This document shows, piece by piece, positions 1 to 5,917 of a DNA stretch of 7,086 nucleotides. Each line of letters starts with the position of its first letter. Within the stretch, counting starts at the first letter, position 1. Made by a program: the position numbers and the translations under genes. The notes beneath the pieces were generated by a model. The model made no database searches, was not told where the DNA came from, and worked only from the letters and a program-made list of their open reading frames with translations. Origin of the DNA: Giesbergeria sp. (GTDB lineage Bacteria; Pseudomonadota; Gammaproteobacteria; Burkholderiales; Burkholderiaceae_C); NCBI GenBank assembly GCA_017987055.1, contig JAGNUJ010000078.1, forward strand, positions 1 to 7,086, in the 5' to 3' direction.

Positions 1-97
1 ATCAAGCGCCAAAAATGACCAAATGCGCGACAAGCCTCGTCCAAGTCAGTTAGCTGCGCAGCAGCTTGGAGGCGAAGCCGCCTGATTTGGGCGCATC
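1..97. other. Left-edge non-coding stretch
   Basis: No convincing gene is visible. The frame that continues into the zeta-like remnant is open from base 2 to a TGA at 83-85 (last residues GGEAA). This could be the tail of a gene that begins outside the window, or eroded upstream sequence of the zeta-like gene; it contains no P-loop-like GxxGxGK(S/T) motif in any plus-strand frame. Two small perfect inverted repeats are present: AGCTGC/GCAGCT around 52-66 and AGGCG/CGCCT around 70-84. The second overlaps the TGA. Confidence 0.4.
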
Positions 98-490
98 ATG
101 CTGCGCCGCCTGCGCCAGTTGGCCGCCGCTGGCGAAGATTTTTCGTTTGAAAGCACGCTATCGAGCCGCACCGTCGCGCCGTTTTTGCGCCGCCTGAAAG
201 CGCAGGGCTACCGGGTGGCGATCTATTACTTTTCTTTAAGCAACATCCAACTGGCGGTGCGGCGTGTCAAACTGCGCGTGGCTTTGGGCGGGCACGACGT
301 GCCACCCGAAGTGGTGCGCCGGCGCTTTACACGCAGCGTAGATAACTTCTTCACCCCTTCGCCTAAAGCACTGCAAAAAGCGCTAGAAAAATCCGCCCTG
401 CAAGCCCAGCGCTTGGCCGACGCGTTTGGCATGAAAGTGCCGATGGCGGTGCAGCGCCGCGCAGCAGAAAAGCCCCAAGCCGTCGCCTGA
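98..490 (+). pseudogene. Truncated zeta-toxin-like ATPase/kinase remnant
   Basis: The 130-codon frame matches the C-terminal half of chromosomal zeta-toxin-family (putative ATPase/kinase) proteins. Seen directly: FESTLSSRT at residues 18-26, a Tyr-rich hydrophobic strand, and the family-typical GGHDVPPEVVRRRF at about 64-77. Intact members, about 190-200 residues as I remember them, carry an N-terminal P-loop; that half is absent, and a TGA at 83-85 lies in the same frame just upstream. Family members normally continue after the RRRF...NF stretch with a segment containing a W/F-DN motif; here the text jumps to an Ala/Lys/Gln-rich helix (ALQKALEKSALQAQRLADAF) like the tail of some members, which suggests an internal deletion too. 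No Shine-Dalgarno is seen before ATG 98. Without the nucleotide-binding site it should be inactive. It could still be an annotated hypothetical CDS; the family call is firm, the decay is inference. Confidence 0.65.
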
Positions 491-533
491 GGGCGCACGG
501 TTTTATTTAACCCTTTCCACAGAAAGCTATCCC

Positions 534-782
534 ATGAAAAAACTCAAAGTCACCATCGAGCTGGAAATGTCCGTCCCCGACGATTGGCAGCTGGCCGACA
601 CCTCAGAAGGCACACCGGTGCTGCAACTGCCCAATGGCGTGTTCATGGACATCGCGATTGAGCCGCTGTTTGCCAGCGACCCCGAAGAAACTTGGAGCAG
701 CACCGACGACGATGACACGCTCAACGACATCTTGGACATGGTCGAGAGCGAAGCGGTGACTTACGAATTCATCACGCACTGA
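534..782 (+). CDS. Small acidic hypothetical protein (82 aa)
   Basis: I do not recognise the family. The 82-residue product begins MKKLKVTIELEMSVPDDW and is strongly acidic: about 20 Asp/Glu against three Lys and no Arg, with a TDDDD run near residue 57. There is no signal peptide, membrane segment or cysteine pair, so it is probably cytoplasmic. The alternating hydrophobic start (KVTIELEMSV) suggests a beta strand. A weak ribosome site (AGAAAG) lies about seven bases before the ATG. The stop is only five bases before the M23 peptidase start, so the two are probably co-transcribed and translationally coupled. The frame has balanced high-GC codon use, which supports a real gene. An antitoxin-like partner of the upstream zeta-like remnant is conceivable from size and position, but nothing in the sequence demonstrates it. 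Confidence 0.7.
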   Translation: MKKLKVTIELEMSVPDDWQLADTSEGTPVLQLPNGVFMDIAIEPLFASDPEETWSSTDDDDTLNDILDMVESEAVTYEFITH

Positions 783-787
783 GCGCG

Positions 788-1663
788 ATGGGACACAAGT
801 ACCTTCCCACCCGCCGCAGCGCCTTGCTGGGCGGCTTGGGCCTGCTGGCACTGCCCACGGCAGCGCTGGCCGCTGGCAAAGCAGCTCCATCCAACGTCTG
901 GCCGCGCGCGCTGGCGGTGCCCGGCGGCGTGGTGCGCTTGTCGCTGGGACCGGCAGCGCAACCACCGGCCGCATTTGCCGACGCGGCGCAGCAAATTCCG
1001 CTGTTGGTGCTGGGCGACATGATTGAGTGGACGGCGGTGGTCGGCATTCCTTTGTCGGCTCCGCTGGGCGCGGCGCACATCACCGCCCGGGCCACGGCGG
1101 ACAGCCCGGCGCGTCAAGTTGCCTACACCGTGCTTGATAAGCGCTACCGCGAGCAGCGCCTGAGCGTCGCGCCGCGCACGGTGGATTTATCGCCCGACAA
1201 CCAAGCCCGCTACGAGCGCGAACGCGATCACCAAGCGCGGGTCATGGCGACCTTCAGCACGCCGCTGCCCGAGCGTTTGGCGATGCAGGTGCCGACACCG
1301 GGGCGGCGCTCGAGCTCGTTTGGGCTGCGCCGCGTTTTCAACGGCCAAGCGCGCAATCCGCACAGCGGCATGGACATTGCCGCCGCCACCGGCACGCCGG
1401 TCAATGCGCCGCTGCCGGGCAAGGTGATTGATACGGGTGATTATTTTTTCAACGGCCAAACCGTGTGGCTCGATCACGGCGGCGGGCTGCTGTCTATGGT
1501 CTGCCACCTGAGTGCCATCAACGCGCAAGTGGGCGACGTGGTGCAGACCGGCCAGCGCATTGGCGCCGTCGGTGCCACCGGGCGCGCCACTGGGCCGCAT
1601 TTGCACTGGGGCGTGATGCTCAACCGCAGCATGGTCGATCCAGCGCTGTTTTTGCCGGCCTGA
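788..1663 (+). CDS. Secreted M23 (LytM-type) peptidoglycan metallopeptidase
   Basis: This is a 291-residue zinc endopeptidase expected to cut peptidoglycan cross-bridges or stem peptides in the periplasm. The N-terminus has a twin-arginine-type signal: TRR at 8-10, a hydrophobic run, and a probable cut after ALA at 26-28. Residues of about 40-140 match the N-terminal domain found in some M23 proteins (GIPLS, YREQRL). The LytM catalytic domain covers about 175-288. By analogy with LytM, H192 and D196 (HSGMD) with H273 (HLHWG) are the metal ligands, and H240 (HLS) and H271 are the catalytic histidines. All are present, so it should be active. The paired arginines may equally mark a Sec signal. 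ATG 788 places the arginines ideally but has no clear Shine-Dalgarno, which fits coupling to the acidic gene ending five bases upstream. Transcription probably ends at the hairpin at 1738-1763. Confidence 0.93.
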   Translation: MGHKYLPTRRSALLGGLGLLALPTAALAAGKAAPSNVWPRALAVPGGVVRLSLGPAAQPPAAFADAAQQIPLLVLGDMIEWTAVVGIPLSAPLGAAHITARATADSPARQVAYTVLDKRYREQRLSVAPRTVDLSPDNQARYERERDHQARVMATFSTPLPERLAMQVPTPGRRSSSFGLRRVFNGQARNPHSGMDIAAATGTPVNAPLPGKVIDTGDYFFNGQTVWLDHGGGLLSMVCHLSAINAQVGDVVQTGQRIGAVGATGRATGPHLHWGVMLNRSMVDPALFLPA

Positions 1664-1695
1664 AGCGCTCAAACCCGCAAAATAATCAGTCAAAC

Positions 1696-1737
1696 AAGCC
1701 TCTAGCCCAATAGATACGTGCGCTAGCAGCTATCAAA
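1696..1737. repeat. Imperfect inverted repeat, probable dispersed Comamonadaceae element
   Basis: The arms GCCTCTAGC (1698-1706) and GCTAGCAGC (1722-1730) form an imperfect inverted repeat: seven of nine positions pair across a 15-base centre, with further matches outward. On the minus strand it reads GATAGCTGCTAGCGC, then a short AT-containing centre, then GGGCTAGAGGC. I remember very similar short intergenic elements (AGCTGCTAGCGC ... GCTAGAGGC) scattered through genomes of Acidovorax, Polaromonas, Rhodoferax and relatives. The palindrome is seen directly; its identity as a dispersed family is from memory and was not searched. It lies immediately before the terminator between two convergent genes, a usual place for such elements. 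Confidence 0.55.
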
Positions 1738-1763
1738 AAAAGAGCACCTTGCGGTGCTCTTTT
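1738..1763. terminator. Bidirectional rho-independent terminator
   Basis: There is a perfect 11-bp stem: AAAAGAGCACC at 1738-1748, loop TTGC at 1749-1752, and GGTGCTCTTTT at 1753-1763. On the plus strand it ends in four T, serving the M23 peptidase transcript. On the minus strand the hairpin is followed by seven T (the A run at 1735-1741), making a stronger terminator for the acyl-CoA synthetase, whose stop is about 30 bases away. The position between two converging genes fits a shared terminator. Confidence 0.92.
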
Positions 1764-1792
1764 GCATTAGCGGCCTGCGAAAGGCCCAGTGC

Positions 1793-3442
1793 TTACTTGG
1801 GCACGATAGCGCTGGCCGAGCCGGCTTGCTTGCGCAGCTCAAACTTTTGGATCTTGCCGGTAGCGGTCTTGGGGATGTCACCAAAAATCACCATGCGCGG
1901 CACTTTGAAGCCGGCCAAGTGCTGCTTGCAGTGGGCAATGATTTCTTCAATGGTGGTGTGCGCGCCGGGTTTGAGTTCGACGAACGCGCACGGGGTTTCG
2001 CCCCATTTTTCGTCCGGCTTGGCCACCACCGCAGCCGAAACCACGTCCGGGTGGCGGTACAGCACGTCTTCGACTTCAATCGACGAGATGTTCTCGCCGC
2101 CCGAGATGATGATGTCTTTGCTGCGGTCTTTGATCTGGATATAGCCGTCGGGGTACTGCACCGCCAAGTCACCCGAGTGAAACCAGCCGCCGGCAAAGGC
2201 TTCGGCGGTGGCTTTGGGGTTCTTCAGGTAGCCCTTCATGGCGATGTTGCCCTTGAACATAATCTCGCCCATCGTCTCGCCGTCGTGCGGCATCGCCTCC
2301 AGCGTCTGCGGATCGCGCACGCTGACGGCGCGCTGCAGGTGGTAGCGCACGCCTTGGCGGGAGTTGAGGCGGGCGCGCTCGCCGATGTCCAACTGGTTCC
2401 ATTCGGCGTGCTGGGCGCAAACCGTGGCCGGGCCATAGACCTCGGTCAGGCCATACACGTGGGTCAGGTCAAAGCCGAGCTTTTCCATGCCTTCGATCAT
2501 CGAAGCCGGTGGCGCAGCGCCAGCGACCATGGCTTTGACGCCGGTGGGCAGGCCTTCTTTCATGGCGGCGGGCGCGTTGACCAGCAGGCTGTGGACGATG
2601 GGCGCGCTGCAGTAATGCGTCACGCCGTGCTCGCGGATGGCGTTGAAGATGGCTTGCGGGTCAACCCGGCGCAGGCAGACGTTGACACCGGCGCGCGCCG
2701 CCACCGTCCACGGAAAGCACCAACCGTTGCAGTGGAACATCGGCAGCGTCCACAAATACACCGCGTGCTTGGGCATATCCCACTCCAGCACGTTGCTGAT
2801 GGCGTTGAGCGCCGCGCCCCGGTGGTGGTAGACCACGCCCTTGGGGTTGCCGGTGGTGCCGCTGGTGTAGTTCAGCGCAATCGCATCCCACTCGTCGCCG
2901 GGCATTTGCCACGCAAATTGCGCGTCGCCTTGGGCAACAAAATCTTCGTACGTGGTGCCGCCCAGCGCTTGGGCGGGTTGGTCATACAAAGCGTCTTGCA
3001 CTTCGATGAGGAGCAGCGGCGTGGTGGTGGTGCGCAGTGGCAGCGCTTTGGCGATCAGCGCGGAGAACTCGGGGTCAACGATCAGCGCCTTGGCTTCGCC
3101 GTGGTCGAGCATGAAGGCAATCGCCTCGGGGTCAAGGCGGGTGTTCAGCGTGTTGAGCACTGCACCGGCCATCGGCACGCCAAAGTGGGCTTCGACCATC
3201 GGCGGCGTGTTGGGCAAGATGACGGCGACGGTGTCGTTTTTGCCGATGCCGTGCTTTTGCAACGCGCTGGCCAGTTGGCGGCAGCGGTCATAGGTTTGCG
3301 CCCACGTTTGGCGCAGCGCACCGTGCACGATGGCCAGCCGCTCGGGATACACCTGCGCCGCGCGCTCAATAAAGTCCAGTGGCGACAGCGCTGCATGGTT
3401 GGCGGCGGTGCGCGGCATGTCTTGGTCGTAAATACTGCCCAT
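1793..3442 (-). CDS. AMP-forming acyl-CoA synthetase (DmdB/AlkK-like)
   Basis: This 549-residue enzyme of the ANL superfamily activates a carboxylic acid with ATP to an acyl-adenylate and then transfers it to coenzyme A, probably in the cytoplasm. Core motifs are intact: the P-loop-like YTSGTTGNPKGV at 192-203, YGLTE at 330-334, the ribose-binding Asp at 425 (HSGD), the hinge region KDRSKD and SGGENIS, and the catalytic lysine K530 in TATGKIQK. The region PMFHCNGWCFPW fits the branch with medium-chain or short-chain synthetases and methylmercaptopropionate-CoA ligase (DmdB). The substrate cannot be read from sequence. The start is MGSIYDQDMPR at 3442 because AAGGAG lies six bases upstream; an in-frame ATG at 3481 would add 13 unlike residues and has no such site. 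It is transcribed alone, divergent from dnaG and convergent with the M23 gene. Confidence 0.95.
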   Translation of the reverse strand: MGSIYDQDMPRTAANHAALSPLDFIERAAQVYPERLAIVHGALRQTWAQTYDRCRQLASALQKHGIGKNDTVAVILPNTPPMVEAHFGVPMAGAVLNTLNTRLDPEAIAFMLDHGEAKALIVDPEFSALIAKALPLRTTTTPLLLIEVQDALYDQPAQALGGTTYEDFVAQGDAQFAWQMPGDEWDAIALNYTSGTTGNPKGVVYHHRGAALNAISNVLEWDMPKHAVYLWTLPMFHCNGWCFPWTVAARAGVNVCLRRVDPQAIFNAIREHGVTHYCSAPIVHSLLVNAPAAMKEGLPTGVKAMVAGAAPPASMIEGMEKLGFDLTHVYGLTEVYGPATVCAQHAEWNQLDIGERARLNSRQGVRYHLQRAVSVRDPQTLEAMPHDGETMGEIMFKGNIAMKGYLKNPKATAEAFAGGWFHSGDLAVQYPDGYIQIKDRSKDIIISGGENISSIEVEDVLYRHPDVVSAAVVAKPDEKWGETPCAFVELKPGAHTTIEEIIAHCKQHLAGFKVPRMVIFGDIPKTATGKIQKFELRKQAGSASAIVPK

Positions 3443-3545
3443 AAAGCTCTCCTTGAAAAAACGCGTAGGTATTAACCCCAATTAAACCAGACGCCGCCCA
3501 CCAGCAGCGGATGGCAAAGCGGCCAGCGCAAGGCATAACCGCACG
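3443..3545. other. Divergent spacer between acyl-CoA synthetase and dnaG
   Basis: These 103 bases must hold the 5' ends of two divergent transcripts, or at least the synthetase leader. The AT-richest part is about 3454-3488. On the minus strand it offers TAATAC (3469-3474) as a possible -10, but I find no good -35 at 16-18 bases. On the plus strand TTGAAA at 3453-3458 has no well-spaced -10. No convincing promoter can therefore be named. Confidence 0.4.
3449..3454 (-). promoter_or_regulatory. Shine-Dalgarno site fixing the acyl-CoA synthetase start
   Basis: On the minus strand, AAGGAG is followed by six bases (AGCTTT) and ATG at 3442-3440. This is a near-ideal ribosome-binding site and decides for the internal Met over the upstream ATG at 3481. 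Confidence 0.85.
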
Positions 3546-5576
3546 ATGGGCGAAAATGCCGCCGTGAGCATTCCCCAATCCTTTATCCAAGAGCTGCTTG
3601 ACCGCACCGACATCGTCGAAGTAGTTGGCCGCTATGTGCAGCTGAAAAAAGGCGGCGCCAACTTTATGGGGCTGTGCCCGTTCCATGGCGAGAAGTCGCC
3701 CTCGTTCAGCGTCAGCCCATCCAAACAATTTTTTCACTGCTTTGGTTGCAGCAAAAGCGGCAACGCCATCACTTTTTTGATGGAGCACGCCGGCATGGGC
3801 TTTGTCGAGGCGGTGCATGACCTAGCGCAGCAAACCGGCCTGCCGGTGCCCGAAGACGACCTTTCGCCGCAAGAGCGCGAACGCGCCGCCGCCCGCAAGC
3901 AGCAGCAGGCCACGCTGACCGATGTGCTGGAAAAAGCCAGCGCCGCCTACTGCCAGCACCTGAGCAGCGCGCAGCATGCGATTGCCTATTTGCAGCGCCG
4001 GGGCGTGTCCAGCGCCGTCGCCAACCGCTATGGCTTGGGCTACGCGCCCGAGGGCTGGCATGGGCTGGCCAGCGTGTTTGCGCAGTACGACGACCCGCTG
4101 CTGGCCGAGTCCGGCTTGGTCATCGTCAACGACGAAAACCCCGGCGATGTGCGCCGCTACGACCGCTTTCGCGACCGGCTGATGTTTCCGATCCGCAACG
4201 TCAAAGGCGAGTGCATTGGCTTTGGCGGGCGCGTGTTTGGCGATGAAAAACCCAAATACCTCAATTCGCCCGAAACGCCGGTGTTCCACAAAGGGCGCGA
4301 GCTGTACGGCCTGTTTGAGGCGCGCACCGCCATCCGCGAGCATGGCTTGGCGCTGGTGACGGAAGGCTATATGGACGTGGTGGCGCTGGCGCAATGGGGC
4401 TTTCCCAACGCGGTGGCAACGCTGGGCACGGCGTGTACGCCCGAGCATCTGGCCAAGCTGTTTCGCTTTACCGACGCAGTGGTGTTTAGCTTTGACGGCG
4501 ACAGCGCTGGCCGGCGTGCAGCGCGCAAGGCGCTGGAAGCGGCGCTGCCGTATGCCAGCGACACGCGCAGCATCAAATTTTTGTTCTTACCCACCGAGCA
4601 CGACCCCGACAGCTTTGTGCGTGCCCACGGCAGCGATGCGTTTGCACGCCACATCAGCGCTGCAATGCCACTAAGCGGTTTTTTACTGCAAGCAGCGGCC
4701 GACCAGTGCGACTTGGGCACCCCCGAAGGCCGCGCCCATATGGCCAGCAATGCGCGCCCGCTGTGGGAGCTGCTGCCCGACGGCGTCTTGAAACGCCAAC
4801 TGCTGGGCGAACTGGCAGCGCAGTCGCAGCTAGAGGTGCGCGATTTGTCGGAAGTGTGGAGCCAAGCCCGGGCGCGAGAGGCGGCACGCTCACAGGGTGG
4901 CCACGCTATCGGCCATGCACCGCCGCCTCCAGACGCCTACAACGACTGGAGCCACGGCGAGCCGCCGCCCTACCTGTCAGACTTTCCACCCAGCGGCCAG
5001 CACGGCGGCACTCCCTCTTTAGCGCTTTATCCGGTGTACACGCAGCGCCCTGCCAAGCCGCGCTGGACACCCAAAGGCGCGAAAGCCACCGCATCAACCG
5101 CTGGCGTGCGCGGCCCGAGCACCGTGCTGGCCAACCGCGCCGACCATGCCGCGCGGCTGCTGCTGTCGCACATGGAGTTTTTGGATGCGCTGACGCAAGA
5201 AGAACAAACCATTTTGTGCGCGCTGGCCGCCCCGCACGGTCGGCTGTTTACGTGGCTGGAGACGCAATTCCATGAGCACGGCGTGCGCTCGTGGGCGCTG
5301 CTGCGCGAAGCCCTGCGCAGCGACCCCAGCGCGCAAGACTGCCAAGCGCTTGCCGAGCGCGTCATGACCGGCGCCCACGCCCAAACCGAGGGCGAAACCA
5401 GCGAGCTGCGCGCCGAATTGCGCGGCCTGCTCAACCGCATGGTGATTGAGCACCTCAAGCAGCAGCAAGACACTGCCATTGCCCAAGCCGCCCACGACCC
5501 CAGCGCGCTAGAGCGCTACCGCGCGCTGCAATTGCGCCGGGTGGCATTAGAAAAATTATCGACTTTGGCCGCTTGA
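3546..5576 (+). CDS. dnaG: DNA primase DnaG
   Basis: The primase makes RNA primers for lagging-strand and restart synthesis at the replication fork, recruited by the DnaB helicase. In the 676-residue product, the N-terminal CHC2 zinc ribbon has C44, H47, C65 and C68 (CPFHGEKSPSF and FHCFGC). The RNA-polymerase-like basic part includes RYDRFRDRLMFPIRN and GFGGRVFGDEKPKYLNS. The TOPRIM fold has the catalytic Glu in EGYMD (273-277) and metal-binding DGD (317-319). A Pro/Gly-rich linker at about 455-525 leads to the helical helicase-binding C-terminal domain. ATG 3546 is reported as the longest start. GTG 3564 would give an N-terminus of (f)MSIPQSFIQELL, which resembles relatives more closely; neither start has a strong Shine-Dalgarno. 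It lies upstream of rpoD as in the conserved macromolecular-synthesis locus, but without rpsU or yqeY directly before it. Confidence 0.98.
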   Translation: MGENAAVSIPQSFIQELLDRTDIVEVVGRYVQLKKGGANFMGLCPFHGEKSPSFSVSPSKQFFHCFGCSKSGNAITFLMEHAGMGFVEAVHDLAQQTGLPVPEDDLSPQERERAAARKQQQATLTDVLEKASAAYCQHLSSAQHAIAYLQRRGVSSAVANRYGLGYAPEGWHGLASVFAQYDDPLLAESGLVIVNDENPGDVRRYDRFRDRLMFPIRNVKGECIGFGGRVFGDEKPKYLNSPETPVFHKGRELYGLFEARTAIREHGLALVTEGYMDVVALAQWGFPNAVATLGTACTPEHLAKLFRFTDAVVFSFDGDSAGRRAARKALEAALPYASDTRSIKFLFLPTEHDPDSFVRAHGSDAFARHISAAMPLSGFLLQAAADQCDLGTPEGRAHMASNARPLWELLPDGVLKRQLLGELAAQSQLEVRDLSEVWSQARAREAARSQGGHAIGHAPPPPDAYNDWSHGEPPPYLSDFPPSGQHGGTPSLALYPVYTQRPAKPRWTPKGAKATASTAGVRGPSTVLANRADHAARLLLSHMEFLDALTQEEQTILCALAAPHGRLFTWLETQFHEHGVRSWALLREALRSDPSAQDCQALAERVMTGAHAQTEGETSELRAELRGLLNRMVIEHLKQQQDTAIAQAAHDPSALERYRALQLRRVALEKLSTLAA

Positions 5577-5917
5577 CGGGTCTTGAAATAAAGAGTAACC
5601 GCTACAATGTTGGGCTAACGTCGGCAAGAGCGACAGCAGCACCTCCGAACCGGGCCACCGTGACACACACGCACAACCGCCCCCAGATACCGCAAGGACT
5701 GCACACCAAATGTTCGCCCCAACATCTTGCCGCCGAGGTTTTTTTAAGCCTCGCACGCACTTGGCATAAGCCGTAGACGTGCTCTGCGCGCAGCCTGCGC
5801 TGCCCAGACAGAAGTGATTGATTTAGCCCCAGAAAATTCGGCGCCCTACGCCATAGCCACCACCGCTACTGCGGCGTCCACGCGCGCACTGGCGGTGTAC
5901 CAGAGAAAGTCAAACCT
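5577..5917 (+). other. Long rpoD leader region (341 bases) with inverted repeats
   Basis: I see no recognisable protein or RNA family in this stretch. It holds the possible promoter at its left end, then several complementary segments: ATGTTGGG (5607-5614) with CCCAACAT (5718-5725), and CGGCAAG (5622-5628) with CTTGCCG (5726-5732). The two pairings cross, so they would form a pseudoknot or compete. ATGTT (5710-5714) can also pair locally with AACAT (5721-5725). CGAGG (5734-5738) pairs with CCTCG (5749-5753) around a T-rich loop; the T run lies in the loop and not after the stem, so it is not a normal terminator. A GTG-initiated 35-codon frame (5814-5921) overlaps the rpoD start as ATGA, but its rare codons (TTA, ATA, AGA, CTA) argue against it being a gene. 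Confidence 0.45.
5583..5608 (+). promoter_or_regulatory. Possible sigma-70 promoter for rpoD
   Basis: TACAAT at 5603-5608 is a good -10 hexamer in an AT-richer patch just after the dnaG stop. TTGAAA at 5583-5588 resembles a -35 box but is only 14 bases away, shorter than the usual 16-18. Transcription from here would start near 5615 and give an rpoD leader of about 300 bases. The hexamer is seen; its use is inference. Confidence 0.4.

Noticed and set aside
603..1117. Several minus-strand open frames opposite the acidic and M23 genes
   Set aside because: Arg/Ala/Gly-rich products without domains, overlapping well-supported plus-strand genes; typical shadows in high-GC DNA.
1754..3475. 573-codon plus-strand open frame opposite the acyl-CoA synthetase
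   Set aside because: It is an antisense shadow of a clear ANL-family enzyme with all motifs. Its product is Val/His/Arg/Gly-rich without recognisable domains, as expected from the reverse frame of a high-GC gene.
3443..3481. Extended N-terminus (13 extra residues) for the acyl-CoA synthetase
   Set aside because: The internal ATG at 3442 has AAGGAG at six-base spacing, while the extension overlaps this ribosome site and reads as unrelated residues.
5734..5753. CGAGG/CCTCG hairpin with a T run as a dnaG terminator
   Set aside because: The T run lies inside the loop and not downstream of the stem; the bases after the stem are not T-rich, so it does not fit a rho-independent terminator.
5573..5776. 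67-codon plus-strand open frame just after dnaG
   Set aside because: Its ATG overlaps the region of the dnaG stop, it has no ribosome site, the composition is mixed and unlike a protein, and it covers the repeat-rich rpoD leader.
5761..5780. TTGGCA-like sequence as a sigma-54 or -35 element before rpoD
   Set aside because: There is no TTGC at the -12 spacing for sigma-54 and no acceptable -10 hexamer 16-18 bases downstream for sigma-70.
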